64,000 bases of DNA from Rebecca billardiae RCC1528 (Eukaryota; Haptophyta), in NCBI GenBank assembly GCA_965240325.2, contig OZ251225.1:1302001-1366000 (forward strand), given 5' to 3'. Position 1 is the stretch's first letter. Each line of letters opens with the position of its first letter. Below are positions 31,507-42,337 of this stretch, in pieces. A program made the position numbers and the translations under genes. The notes under the pieces are model-generated. The model made no database searches. It was not told where the DNA came from and saw only the letters and a program-made list of their open reading frames with translations.

Positions 31507-34176
31507 ATGAACTGGGACGAGGGCGCCGTGCGGTACAACGACCAAGGCCTGCGCGCGGCCGACGAGAGTGTGAACTTGCCGTCCGCGGCGCGGATCAAGT
31601 ACCGCGAGTTTATTCGCACGTATCGCGATGAGCAGAGCGGGACTTTCATCTACCGGTGCGTGCGCCCGGGCCCGCTGCCCGCCTGCGCGCGCGCGCGCGC
31701 GCAGGCGGTGACGCTCGCATGCATGCAGGCGGGCGGCGCGCGCGCGCGCGCGCGCGCGCGCTCGCGAGACTCGCCCGAGGGTGGCGCGCGCGTGGCGCTG
31801 AGCACGTGCGTCGCGGTCGGCGCGCCGTCCCCCCCGACCCGCCCGCCCGCCGGCGCGCAGCGACCAGCTCACCTCCAACTACAACCTGGGCGAGTACTAC
31901 TTGGACGTGAACCTCGACCACCTGATTTCGTTCGACGACGCGCTGGCCAACGAGCTGATGTCCCGGCCGGGGATCCACCTGGAGCAGTTCGAGAAGGCGG
32001 CGAAGGAGGCGGCCGAGCTGATCGCCGTCACGCGCGACGCGCGGAAGGAGGACCTGCCCGACATCCAGATCCTGCTCTCCTCGTCCAAGCACCCGTCGAC
32101 CATCCGTGAGATGCTGTCGGGCCAGGTCTCCAAGCTCGTGCACATCCCGGGGATCATCACGCAGGCGAGCAAGCCGCAGCCGAAGCTGACCACGGCGTTC
32201 TGCGTGTGCAAGTCGTGCCAGGAGGTCAAGGTCATCGAGAACCGCTCGGGGCTGGGCAGCGTCACGCTGCCGCGCGTGTGCGACCGCACGCGCCAGCCGG
32301 GCGAGACGCCGTGCCAGCTCGACCCCTACACGATCCTGCCCGAGAAGTCCAAGTACCACGACCAGCAGCGGCTCAAGCTGCAGGAGGCGCCGGAGATGGT
32401 GCCGACGGGCGAGATGCCGCGCAACCTGCAGCTCGTCGTCGACCGCAACCTCGTCGGCAAGGTCACGCCCGGCTCGCGCTGCACGGTGACGGGCGTCTTC
32501 TCGGTCGTGACGCACAAGCCGCAGGACGGCAAGAAGGGCGGCGTGGGCGACACGCTGGCGATCCGCACGCCGTACCTGCGCGTGGTGGGGCTGAAGGTGG
32601 GGATGGACACGGACGGGAAGCACTCGCTCGCGCGCTTCACCGCGGAGGAGGAGGAGCAGTTCCGCCAGCTCTCGCGCGACCGCGAGCTGTACTCGAAGCT
32701 GTGCAAGTCGATCGCGCCGTCGATCTGCGGCCGCGACGACGTGAAGGCCGCGGTCGCGTGCCTGCTGTTCGGCGGCACGCGGAAGCAGCTGAACGACGGG
32801 ATGTTCCTGCGCGGCGACGTGAACGTGCTGCTGCTCGGCGACCCGTCCGTCGCCAAGTCGCAGTTCCTCAAGTTCGCCGAGAAGGTCGCGCCGATCTCGG
32901 TGTACACGTCGGGCAAGGGCTCGTCCGCGGCCGGGCTGACGGCGACGGTGATCCAGGACGCGGGCACTCGCGAGTTCTACCTCGAGGGCGGCGCGATGGT
33001 GCTCGCGGACGGCGGGATCGTGTGCATCGACGAGTTCGACAAGATGCGCGAGTCCGACCGCGTCGCGATCCACGAGGCGATGGAGCAGCAGACCATCTCC
33101 GTCGCCAAGGCCGGCATCACCACCATTCTCAACTCGCGCGCGGCCGTGCTCGCCGCCGCCAACCCGGCGTTCGGCACCTACGACGACCAGCAGGAGCTCA
33201 AGAACAACATGGACCTGGGCTCGACGATCCTCTCGCGCTTCGACCTGATCTTCATCCTGCGCGACCTGCGCAACGAGGAGCTCGACGCGACGATCGCCCG
33301 GCACGTCGTCGCCGTGCACACCAGCGCGGGCGCGCCGCGCGTCGCGGCGAGCGCGGAGGAGCTGTCGATCCAGACGCTGCAGCGGTACATCCACTACTGC
33401 CGCACGCGCTGCTTCCCGCGGCTCACCGAGTCGGCGGCGGCGGTGCTGCAGAGCCACTACGTCAAGTTTCGCGAGCAGATGCGCGTGCTCGAGAAGGCCG
33501 GTGGCGAGGGCATCCCGGTGACCGTGCGCCAGCTCGAGGCCATCGTGCGCGTCTCCGAGGCGCTTGCAAAGATGGTGCGCGCGGCACGCGGCGCCGCGCG
33601 CGGGCCTGGCGCGCGGCCGGGCGTCCCGTGCCCCGCGGCTGCGAGGAGGCGCGGCCGCGCCGGGCGGACGAGCCCCCGAACGCGTGCGCGCGCGCGCACG
33701 GCCCACGCGCCCCGCCCGCCGCGCTCTCTCCCCGCGCGCGCCTCGCAGGAGCTGGAGGAGCACGCGACCGAGAAGCATGTGCAGGAGGCGCTGCGCCTCT
33801 TCACCGTCTCCACGATCGAGTCGGCCAAGTCGGGCGGCGTGCAGCTCGAGGGGCACGTGGACGCGGAGGTGCAGACGTGCGAGAAGCTCATCAAGAACCG
33901 CGTGGGCGTGGGGCACACGCTGAGCGTGCGGGTGCGCGCCGACGCGCGGGCGCGCGCGAGAGAGTCGGGTCAGCCAGTCCGCACCGCCGCCCTCACGCCG
34001 CACGGCGCTGCGCCGCTGCGCCGCTGCGCCGCTGCGCCGCCGCGCAGATGCTGACTGATGAGCTGAGCAAGCAGGGACTCTCAGAGCGCGCCGTCAGGAC
34101 GGCGATCAACATCCTCTCGCAGCGCGACGAATTCGCCACGCTCAAGCAGGGGAAGTCGATCAAGCGCATGCGCTGA
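31507..34176 (+). CDS. MCM5: DNA replication licensing factor MCM5
   Basis: Exons 31507-31655, 31861-33574, 33749-33931 and 34048-34176 give 724 residues, close to the family norm of ~730. MCM5 is one of six subunits of the MCM2-7 replicative helicase. The N-terminal domain carries a zinc-binding stretch (FCVCKSC..CDRTRQPGETPC, ~residues 164-202). The AAA+ core shows Walker A GDPSVAKSQ (~376), Walker B CIDEFDKM (~437), sensor 1 AANP and the arginine-finger SRFDL (~508). The winged-helix C terminus is split over the last two exons. The product is nuclear. Introns are 205, 174 and 116 bp with donors GTGCGT, GTGCGC and GTGCGC; the third donor (33932 rather than 33926) is chosen by donor preference and adds two residues. 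The antisense strand is also open for 785 codons, an effect of GC bias. Confidence 0.97.
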
Positions 34177-34599
34177 CCGGCCTGGACCAGAGCGCGCGCC
34201 GCGTGCGCCGAGGGCACGCGACGCAGGGCGCTCACGCGCTGGCCGGGTGCTAGGCCGTGCGACTGCGACGGCGTGCGACGATGCAGGCAGTCGCGCGGCC
34301 AAGGCACTGTCAGCGCGCGGCCTGTGCTCGCGTGGCAATGAGCCCGGAGCAATCCAGCGCGTCCCGCGGCATGCGGCCGAGCCCCTTCTGGGCTGTCGGC
34401 GCGGCCGACTCTTCGGAAGCATTACGGGCCTCAGAGAGCACAGCAGCCGACTGTGACTTAGTCTTTGCGCTCGTCGACAATGTCTATTTATTCAGCGCAC
34501 GCGCTTCTCAGCAGTACTGAGACGACCGTTGCTGCTGTCATAGTCATCGAGTCAGCTATCACGGGGTCCCAACCGTCGGAGCCGGAGCCCGTCGTCTTG
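34177..34599. other. Convergent intergenic region
   Basis: Lies between the 3' ends of MCM5 and the MFS transporter gene. No gene seen. Confidence 0.5.
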
Positions 34600-36253
34600 T
34601 CATTCATCCCGACTCGCAGATTCCCTGATGCGCTTCTCTCCGAGCCCGAGGCCTGCGGGCAGCACCCACGCGAGTGCGTACGTGAGCAGAGCCGCACCGC
34701 CGCCTACCACAAAATAAAGCCGACCCTTCGCGAGGCAATCAGGAAGCACCAAGGTCAACACGCGCGTGTAGAACCAGCCCGAGACGACCGGTCCTAGCGC
34801 GTTGCCCAGGCTCGAGGCTGCCTGGTTCACACCGAGGCTGAACCCAGTGCGATCGGCTGGGAGGCACGCCTTTGAAAGGAGTGCCGTCGCAGGGTTGGCC
34901 TGCGCGAATGACGAGGGGTTCGGGCGCGAACAGGGGTGAAGTGGTGTGAGGAGCTGATCAGACACCGCTCACCGCGCCCTCGGCCACCACCGGGCGCTGC
35001 GGCCGCCCCAGGCCACGCACCACGTTGAGAGCGAATGCGCGCACGGCCCAAGCAGCAGCGTAGGCCCCCACTGCAAGCGAGCCGCCTCCCGGGGCCAGCA
35101 CGCCCCCAAGCCTGCTGATAGCCGCGCGCGCCGCGTCGAGCGCCAGGGGGATGGCGAAGAGGCAGACCTGAGCAGCGAGCCCCGCGCGAAGCGTGCCGGC
35201 CAGCCCCGCAGCGCGCACGCAGCGCGGGAAGGCCACGAGCACAACGCCCACGAGCACGATCCCACCAAACGCCTGCGAGAGACCGATGGTCCGTGCGCCG
35301 AGTGCACTGCCACCCTGCTCGGGCGCCGCTGCCATGCGCACGGGGAGCACCTCGGCGAATCCGTTGATCTTGAGTTTGAAGCTCACCTGCGTCGCCTGCA
35401 CCACCGCAAACGCGCGCCAGAGCTCGGGCGCAGGAGCAGCAGCCGCGCCCTTGCTCGCTGCCCCGTCGATCGCGGCGGGAGCGCTGGCGAGCAGAGGCGA
35501 CGCATTGCTGTCCCCGCCGGCGGCGGCTCCTCGCCCAGCAGCCCCCCCAGGCCGGGCCTGCACGGTGGGACGAGTCTCGGGGAGGAGCACGCACGCTGCA
35601 ATCAGGGTACACAACGTCAGCGCGGCCGCGACCGCGCAGGGAGCCAAGTAAGCGTATCGCCGGAGGAGGCCAGGCTGGGGCTCCAACGCACAGAGGCCCG
35701 TGCCCGAAGCATCCCCGGCGAGCGGCGAATGGCACGGCCGCGCAAGCACGCCCCCCAGAACAGGGCCGACGATGACGCCAAGGGCCATGGAAAGACCCGT
35801 GTAGGAGAAGACGCGCGCCTCGTTGGTCGAGTCTGTCAGGTCGGCGAGGCTGGCCTTCCCGACAGTGCCAGCGGCGGAAGCGAGGCCTTGCGCCAGACGC
35901 CAGGCAAGGGCGGCACGGAGGGACTGCGCGGTGCCGAAGAGCACGAGGGCGACTGGACCAGCGGCGAGAGACACGAGGATGGTGGGCCGGCGCCCTAGCG
36001 CGTCCGCGGCGTAACCATACGCTGGTGCGCACACAAACTGGCCAAGCTTGTACGCCCCGGCGAGAAGGCCGGCGTGTGCGGCCACGTCAGCCGAGCGGCC
36101 AGGCCCAAGCAGATCCGCGACGAGGAACGGGAGGAAGGGGTAGACGAGCATCATCTGCAGGGCGTCGACAAAGATGCACGCGAGCACGACGAGCACGGGA
36201 CCCCACGGCACCGGCGACTCCTCATCATCTGCGCGGGACGGCGTGGCCGCCAT
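34600..36253 (-). CDS. Major facilitator superfamily transporter (ZIFL/TetA-like)
   Basis: Exons 36253-34973 and 34899-34600 give 526 residues. The first helix reads VLVVLACIFVDALQMMLVYPFLPFLV, and motif A is GYAADALGRRP between helices 2 and 3, the hallmark of drug:H+ antiporter-type MFS proteins. About twelve hydrophobic segments are visible, with a long Ala/Pro/Gly cytoplasmic loop in the middle. The N-terminal half resembles zinc-induced-facilitator-like and TetA-type exporters. The single 73-bp intron (GTGAGC donor) joins ..VAEGA to NPATALLSKACLPADRTGFSLG, restoring a typical helix 11 region. Substrate unknown. It is probably a proton-coupled organic ion or metal-chelate exporter of the plasma or vacuolar membrane. 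Confidence 0.85.
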
Positions 36254-36948
36254 GCTGACAATGCCAGTACATAGTCAATCCGATTCGTCATCGGCATCAA
36301 CGAACGAATGAGCAACCGACGAATGTCGACACTACTTATTCAGAGTTTCAGACACTCCTGTCTGAGGACTCCTGAACTTATTGTTTGTGTCTTGTCAGTC
36401 GCGTGATCACTCGCGAGCGTCACAGCTGTGCCCGGAGGCAAGGCAGAGATAGGTTGGACTACCGATCATCACAGATGCATGCATCAGCATCGATCGGTCC
36501 CGCGGGCCGGCCACCAGTCCACCACGGGACGATCTGCGGCGCCACCGCGCACATTACTGCCAATACTGCTGGCATACACGACATGCATGCTGTCACATCC
36601 GATTCGGCCTTCGGGCGGTCATCCGTCCGAACAGTGCGCGCCGAGCTGAGCGGTGCCCCTGGCGCACCTCGACCTCCACCGGCAGTACGGGCGCGGCAGG
36701 GTCCTGCGATCTTGACATCAGAGTACGAGCTCTCGAGCAGCCGGACCACATGCGCATGAAAACTTAGAAAGAAACGACAAGCAGCCGCGCACCGTACGTA
36801 ATGTCGAATTGTCGATGCACTGCCGTCCGCCTACAGTACCGCAGGCTGCCGCCTTCAGCCGATGCCAGCCAGGCCAGCTCGGACAGCAGCTCGCCAGAAC
36901 CCTCAGCCTCGAACAAGCTGCTCGGCCTGGGCACGCCGCGGCGCGGCC
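36254..36948. other. Intergenic, no supported gene
   Basis: Upstream region of the MFS gene on one side and 3' flank of the GT61-like gene on the other. A 76-codon minus frame (36764-36994) overlaps the end of the GT61-like gene and has no features. Confidence 0.45.
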
Positions 36949-38373
36949 TCAGGCGGGCCCCTTCTTCTGCGCCCGTGCCCGTGCGCGCAGGCACTCTTCA
37001 CGTGCGCGCAGCGCGCGTGGGACGTGCGCGGCGAGCTCGGCGCCCGTGGGCGCCACGCCGCCAAACGGCGGCGTATCCGCACCCTCCTCGCCGATGCCGC
37101 GCACGCGCTGCCATGCGCGCTCCTCGGGCTCCGCGCCGGCATACGCCACGTACGGCAGCGCCCCCGCCGCTTGCACGAGCGGCAGGTGCAGCCCTGGGCG
37201 ATAGCCAAAGTAGCGGAACACCTCGACCACGGGCGTGCACGGGGCGGCAAACAGGAGGGCCTCGGGCGACGCGCCGTGCACGGCGAAGAGCATCGTCTGG
37301 TTGCGCACCCAGCGCGCCTGCCAGGCGGCGGAGAGCGTGCTCAGGTCTGGCGAGCTCGTCACCACTTGGGGCAGCGCCACATCCGACGCGATCCCGCCGC
37401 CCGCCGCCGCCTCGGAGAGCGAGCCGCGCCGCGCGCTGCGCAGCGAGTGCCGGACGAGAGCCCCGAGAGCGCCCGGGCGCGCGCCGATCTGGGGCAGCTC
37501 GGCGTAGTCGATGAGGCCGATGTTGATGATCTCGGCGGCACCCTTGGCGCCTGGCGGGCTCGGGCCGACCGCGTCGGCGCCCTCCGGCCCGACGAGCTTG
37601 CGCACCAGAGCGTCCACGTCGGCCGTGCCGCGCGCGTACCGCACAGGGCCGGGCTTCACCCTTGGTGGTGGCGCCTCGCCAGCGCTCGCGCCGCGCACCG
37701 GCCAGCCGGAGGTGGCCTCCGCCGTGTACTCCGCGCGTAGGGCGCAGGACTCAGAGCGCGACGCGCCCCCGTCCGCCGAGCCGAGCGTGAGCACGTCGGC
37801 ATGCGCCGCGCTCAGCAGCTCGCGCGCCCAACCGTCGACTTCGATCGATGTGCTGCCACGCAGCTCGATGGTGGCACGCTTCTCCGGGTGGCGCGCGAAG
37901 AAGGCCCAGCATGGCATCAGCGCCTGGAGGACGCGCGCACGCGACGACGACCCCGTGCCCACCGACGAAAGCGCCCTCGGTGCGCACCGCACCTCGCCCG
38001 TGGGCGGCGCGCCGGAGCACGTGGGTGAGCGCGGCAGTTCCTTAATGTCGTCGTTGCTCACGAGCGTAGGCCCGTCGGGCTCCCACGGCACGATGAAGGC
38101 GCGCGGCCGATCGTTCGCCTCTTGGCGTCCGTGCGCGATCAGGAGCACCACGGTCACCGCGAACGCGCAGCCGATGGACAGCTTGCAGCGGAGCGAGGGC
38201 GGGTCTTTGGCGAGCAGAGCCCCGCGCTCTGGGGCGCGCGCCGCGGCGTGGCGTGCATTGTACGATGCACGCGGCGACGTCGCGCCGTGGCGATGGCTGA
38301 CGCTAGCGAGGCCACTCTCCAAGAGCAAGGGCGCCTCGTCCTCGTCGGAGGGGCACGAGGCCACGAGTGTCAT
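36949..38373 (-). CDS. GT61-like glycosyltransferase, type II membrane protein
   Basis: An intronless 474-residue protein, ATG 38373-38371. A single hydrophobic segment at residues ~64-82 (KLSIGCAFAVTVVLLIAHG) is a signal anchor, giving the short-cytosol, lumenal-catalytic layout of Golgi transferases. The C-terminal third carries LFAVHGASPEALLFAAP followed by VVEVFRYFGY, which matches the conserved HGAxLxNxLF...VVE(L/I)FP block of family GT61 (DUF563; plant xylosyl- and arabinosyltransferases, animal EOGT). No orthologue can be named. The frame is open further upstream to 38856 with other possible ATGs, so the start could lie earlier. The final ~40 residues are Arg/Ala-rich. Confidence 0.7.
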   Translation of the reverse strand: MTLVASCPSDEDEAPLLLESGLASVSHRHGATSPRASYNARHAAARAPERGALLAKDPPSLRCKLSIGCAFAVTVVLLIAHGRQEANDRPRAFIVPWEPDGPTLVSNDDIKELPRSPTCSGAPPTGEVRCAPRALSSVGTGSSSRARVLQALMPCWAFFARHPEKRATIELRGSTSIEVDGWARELLSAAHADVLTLGSADGGASRSESCALRAEYTAEATSGWPVRGASAGEAPPPRVKPGPVRYARGTADVDALVRKLVGPEGADAVGPSPPGAKGAAEIINIGLIDYAELPQIGARPGALGALVRHSLRSARRGSLSEAAAGGGIASDVALPQVVTSSPDLSTLSAAWQARWVRNQTMLFAVHGASPEALLFAAPCTPVVEVFRYFGYRPGLHLPLVQAAGALPYVAYAGAEPEERAWQRVRGIGEEGADTPPFGGVAPTGAELAAHVPRALRAREECLRARARAQKKGPA

Positions 38374-38722
38374 CGCGAACGGGACGTGACCGTCGGGAGT
38401 GTGTGTGAAGGGCGGCGCGGTGCCGCGGTTGGGCCGTACGGCTCTTGGCCCAAGCGCGCTGGTTTCGTCAGCCGACGACACGAGCAAGCACTGTCCTTCC
38501 ATAAGGACCATCAAGCCTTCAAGGTATTTGATGGTCCTTTGGTCCTTCACCTTGTTGCCAGTACAGTAGCTCAGTAGGGCGGTCTTTGCCAGGTCGTGCC
38601 GTCCACCGCGCGACCGCTGCGACACTCTAGGGCGTCGTTGGACGGATGCCCGGACTCGCGGGCCAGTTTCCACCGGAGAGTGGGGGATGAGCGCTACAGT
38701 GACGAGGCGGCTGCGCGCGGAA
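38374..38722. other. Intergenic between two minus-strand genes
   Basis: Upstream of the GT61-like gene and downstream of the FAD oxidoreductase. No gene seen. Confidence 0.45.
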
Positions 38723-40324
38723 TCATCCGAGCACGCCGGCCTCGCGCGCCGTACGCGCAGCCGCGCGAACCAGCGCGACGTGAGGCTCATCAGCAGGCAG
38801 CGGGATGGGCGTGGCGATCTGCGCGCCCGCCGCGGCGTTCGCCGCGTCCACGCCACTCACGAACGCGCGCTCCTGCGACCAGCTGCCATGCTCGGCCACT
38901 CCCTCGCCTCGCCGCACGTAGTCGCCCGCAAAGCACACGTTCCGAAGCGCGCGGCACACGGTCTGCGGCGCGTGCGCGCCCGAGCCCGGGTAGAACCACG
39001 TGGCGCCGCTGGGCAGGCGGACGACGGCCGAGTCGATCACGCGCGCGCTTGCGAAGCGCGCGTCCGTGCGCTCGAGCACGCGCCGCGACGCCTCGACCAG
39101 CTCGGCGTCGGTGCGGCCGAGCATGGCGCCGCACGCGTACCAGTCGACCTCGATCACCTGCCCGGCCTCGAGCGCGTGCGCGGGCGCGTGCAGCGCGCTC
39201 AGGTCGAAGAAGGTGGTGCCGACGCCGTCCTCGAAGCCCCACGCCGGGTTCGCCGAGTACTGCAGCGGCACGCGCCGGTCGAACCACAGCCGCGTCGCGA
39301 GGCACGCCGTGCCTCGCAGCTGCGCCAGGCCGCGCCACTCGGCAGTGCCACGCAGCGCGTCGGGGGCGGCCTGCGCGAGCTTGGCGAGCGCGCCGGCGCC
39401 GAGGGCGAAGACGAAGGCGTCCGCGGCGAGCTCGGAGCCGTCGTCCAGGCCGATCGCGCGGAGCGTGCCCACTGGCCCCGTGGCCCCGCCCCCGCCGCGC
39501 GCGCCGCCGTCGCCCTCGACGTGCAGCTGCGACACGCGCGCGCCCGTGCGCACGCGCACGCCCTCCTCCTGCAGCCTCGCGACCCACGGCGCAAAGATGC
39601 GCGCGCCCACGTTGCCGCGGCACCAGCGCACGTCGAAGGATGTCTGCGAGCGCAGCACGAAGAAGTCCGCCATCCCGAGCGCCGCCGCCGCCGACACCTC
39701 GTGTCCGGGCGCGAAGAGTCCGGTGAGCACCATCGGCTCCGCCACCTCCGTGTACGCGCGCTCGGAGACGCCGAGCTGCATGCACAGCTCGCGGAAGGAG
39801 ATGGCGTCGAGCGCGTCGTAACCGGCGGGCGTGCCGTCGAGCCGAGCGAGCGCCGTGCCGAGAGGCACGAGCGACGCGAGGTCCGCCGGCGGCAGCCGCA
39901 GGAAGCGCGTGTACACTGCTTGTGCGAGCCAGGTCGGCAGCTGCGGCGCGCGCGCGTACACGGGCCACACGGCCTCGAGGCCCGCCGGTGACCACTGCCC
40001 CTGCTCGGCGTAGCGCGTGAAGACATCGTCCATGTCGAGACCCAGCTCGTCGACGAGCCCAAAGATGTTCCGGTACTCCGCCCAGAACCCGTGCTGCCCC
40101 GCCTCCGCCTCGCGGCCGCCCGGCGTGCGAAAGCCGTCGCGCACGAGGCCGCCCACCTTGGGCGCGGCGTCGACGAGGGTGACCTCCACGCCCGGCGCCT
40201 TGGCGAGGTGGTGCGCCGCGCTCAGCCCGCCCCAGCCGGCGCCGATCACCACGACACGCTTCGCGCGCGCGCACGCGCTCAGCGCGAGGAGAAGGACGAC
40301 GGCCGTCGCAGATGCTCGCATCAT
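38723..40324 (-). CDS. FAD-dependent oxidoreductase, carotenoid/phytoene-desaturase-like
   Basis: An intronless 533-residue protein, ATG 40324-40322 (a second ATG follows directly). Residues 1-20 form a signal-peptide-like hydrophobic stretch. The dinucleotide-binding motif VVVIGAGWGGLSAAHHL lies at ~24-40, followed by the acidic strand end VTLVDAAPKVGG, as in amine oxidase/phytoene desaturase flavoproteins. The C-terminal FAD contact block reads NVCFAGDYVRRGEGVAEHGSWSQERAFVSG, shortened here to its key residues G-D and E-x-A. Overall length and order resemble the zeta-carotene-desaturase-like branch. A role in carotenoid or isoprenoid oxidation in or near the plastid is an inference; the leader could be part of a bipartite plastid signal. 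Confidence 0.8.
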   Translation of the reverse strand: MMRASATAVVLLLALSACARAKRVVVIGAGWGGLSAAHHLAKAPGVEVTLVDAAPKVGGLVRDGFRTPGGREAEAGQHGFWAEYRNIFGLVDELGLDMDDVFTRYAEQGQWSPAGLEAVWPVYARAPQLPTWLAQAVYTRFLRLPPADLASLVPLGTALARLDGTPAGYDALDAISFRELCMQLGVSERAYTEVAEPMVLTGLFAPGHEVSAAAALGMADFFVLRSQTSFDVRWCRGNVGARIFAPWVARLQEEGVRVRTGARVSQLHVEGDGGARGGGGATGPVGTLRAIGLDDGSELAADAFVFALGAGALAKLAQAAPDALRGTAEWRGLAQLRGTACLATRLWFDRRVPLQYSANPAWGFEDGVGTTFFDLSALHAPAHALEAGQVIEVDWYACGAMLGRTDAELVEASRRVLERTDARFASARVIDSAVVRLPSGATWFYPGSGAHAPQTVCRALRNVCFAGDYVRRGEGVAEHGSWSQERAFVSGVDAANAAAGAQIATPIPLPADEPHVALVRAAARTAREAGVLG

Positions 40325-40667
40325 CGCGTTGCCCTCTGCGGCTGCGCGATCTCGAGCAAGATCATCGTCAGCCGATGAAGCATGGGCCACAGTGCTGACC
40401 AGCGGCCCAGCTGCAGGCAGACGCACGCAAAGGCACGCACTTGTTCAGCAGCTTGCTACGGTACAGTTTATTTGTTTATTTAACGTGCGTAAGGCTCACG
40501 GTGGCAGGTTGCCGCGCACAGTACCATTGACGGTCGGCCACGGAACGTCGTATGTCGCTCTGAGTCTGACGTTCAGGCGCCGCCGTCCCCGGGAGTGCCT
40601 CGTGGATGATGACGACAACGACGAGCTGGGCATCCGCCTGATCAGTGATGGCCGACGGCGGTCCCGG
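40325..40667. other. Intergenic between two minus-strand genes
   Basis: No gene seen. Contains the upstream region of the oxidoreductase. Confidence 0.45.
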
Positions 40668-41864
40668 CTACCACATCTGCGCGGCCAGCCAATGGTACAC
40701 GTGCCGAGATTGCAGCCCGAGCAGGAGCGTCGTGCACAGGAGCGCCACCCACCACGTGCGCGGGTCGCGCTCGGTCGCCATCTCACCGGCGCCGGCGCGC
40801 GTCTCGGGCCCCGGCCGGCCCCGTGGCGAGACCGGCTCAGCCCTCAGCGAGGCGCGCGCCAGGCCGAAGAGCTCCTCCACGTGCGCGCGCGGCCCATCGT
40901 GCGGGTGTACGCGGCCAAGCACCTGCACCGTGCGCACGTGCACGCACGACTTGCGCTCGGCGGGCGCGAGCAGCGCGACGCGCTGCACCTCGCGCACCGG
41001 CGGGTCGAAGACGAGCACCGAGCGATCGCCCGCGCGCTGCAGCGGCTGCGCGGCGAGCGCGCTCCCGTTCTCAGCCAGCAGCTGCACCTCGACCCCCTGA
41101 AGCCGGAACTGGAACTCGGCGCGGTTGAGCACGACGACCTGGTGCACCTCGGCGGTGTGCACGAGGTCGACGCGCCACCACTCGCCCGCCGCGCACTGCG
41201 TGTGCATCATTGTCTCGTCGTCCGCGTCGATGGCGGCGCGCGCGTCCAGCCACACGGGCGAGCCGTCCGTGTAGACGCTCGACATCGACGCCAGGCCGAC
41301 GCGCGCCAGATCGATCACGCGCGCGCCCGCCGCCGAGCGCGCGGGGCGCGAGGGGGCCGAGGCGCGCGCGAGGGCGTCGGCCGGCGGCCGGCGGGCCAGG
41401 GGTGCGTCGAGACTCGCGCAGAGCGGCAGCACGCCGCGCTCGACGCGCGCGTACAGCTCGCACTCCATCTGCAAACCTTGCTCGTGTGTGCTCGGGCAGT
41501 CGCCCTCGCAGCACAGCAGGCCGGAGCGGTGCGTGCGGACGAATGTGGTGGTGCATGGGGTGAGCTGCTTGACGTTTGACGCCCAGCCCTCGTCCGAGAA
41601 CCACTCGCTCGGGCGCTTGAACCACACGTGCATCACAGAGCCCGGCGGCCTGTTGACGTCGTTGCGCGAGAACGTGAACCCGCCGCACTCAGCACGCTGC
41701 GCACACCACAGGCGCGCCCCGTCGAGGGTGAAATGGCCGTGCTCAAGGTCGCCCATCTCGTCGGGGATGAAACCCGGCACTTGGGTCCACGTCAATCGCC
41801 CGCGCACCGGGACAGAGGCGAGGACCAGGGCCAGGGTCGTCGCCGGTCCGCGAAACGACGCCAT
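40668..41864 (-). CDS. Secreted or membrane-anchored fucolectin-like (F5/8 type C-like) protein
   Basis: An intronless 398-residue protein, ATG 41864-41862. The signal peptide is residues 1-20 (GPATTLALVLASVPV). A Cys-containing N-terminal region (LWCAQRAECGGFTFSRN) resembles PAN/apple-type loops. The central domain has the fucolectin/discoidin pattern: MSSVYTDGSPVWLDARAAID, then WWRVDLVHTAEVHQVVVLNR and RLQGVEVQL. The last 30 residues hold one membrane helix (WWVALLCTTLLLGLQ). Fucolectin domains bind terminal sugars, often fucose, with calcium. The predicted topology puts the lectin domain outside the cell or in the lumen. Binding residues were not checked one by one. Confidence 0.7.
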   Translation of the reverse strand: MASFRGPATTLALVLASVPVRGRLTWTQVPGFIPDEMGDLEHGHFTLDGARLWCAQRAECGGFTFSRNDVNRPPGSVMHVWFKRPSEWFSDEGWASNVKQLTPCTTTFVRTHRSGLLCCEGDCPSTHEQGLQMECELYARVERGVLPLCASLDAPLARRPPADALARASAPSRPARSAAGARVIDLARVGLASMSSVYTDGSPVWLDARAAIDADDETMMHTQCAAGEWWRVDLVHTAEVHQVVVLNRAEFQFRLQGVEVQLLAENGSALAAQPLQRAGDRSVLVFDPPVREVQRVALLAPAERKSCVHVRTVQVLGRVHPHDGPRAHVEELFGLARASLRAEPVSPRGRPGPETRAGAGEMATERDPRTWWVALLCTTLLLGLQSRHVYHWLAAQMW

Positions 41865-42337
41865 CGTTTTGCCAAGGTCTCCACGAGTGTCGTCGTCGGC
41901 CACTGGTCGGAGTGGAAGACGATTCTGCTGAGTACTGACAATGATGCTGATCATGCTGATTCGTTCATCCGATCGGCTGCATGGAGTCTTGGCTGTACAG
42001 TAAGTTGGGCCGCGCTGAACTCTCACCGTCTCACGACTCACTCAAGCCTGCTTCGACTGCCAGTCTGCAGTCTGAGCGCATATATCGCGGCCGGTGACGG
42101 CTGATCGCGCGATGCCAGTTGGCCGAGGACGAAGACTGAGCGGGTGCCAACGCCAACGCTGAACTGAAAGTGAACGCCGGCCACCGTGCAGTCCCGAGAC
42201 TATAAGACCGGCGTCTAACACCGCGTCGGTCCTGGCGCGTCACAGCGCAGATCATGCGGCGGGCAGTGCGGTTCGGTCGCGTGCGCGGGCGATACGACGC
42301 GACGCCAAGCGCGTCGGGGCTCGGGCTCCTCGCCGCC
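41865..42337. other. Intergenic between two minus-strand genes
   Basis: Upstream region of the fucolectin-like gene. No gene seen. Confidence 0.45.

Noticed and set aside
31646-34003. A 785-codon minus-strand frame
   Set aside because: Antisense of MCM5. The plus strand carries all MCM motifs.
34600-34965. Separate small membrane protein after the MFS gene
   Set aside because: A 73-bp intron with GTGAGC donor and CAG acceptor joins it in frame to the MFS protein and completes the twelve-helix fold.
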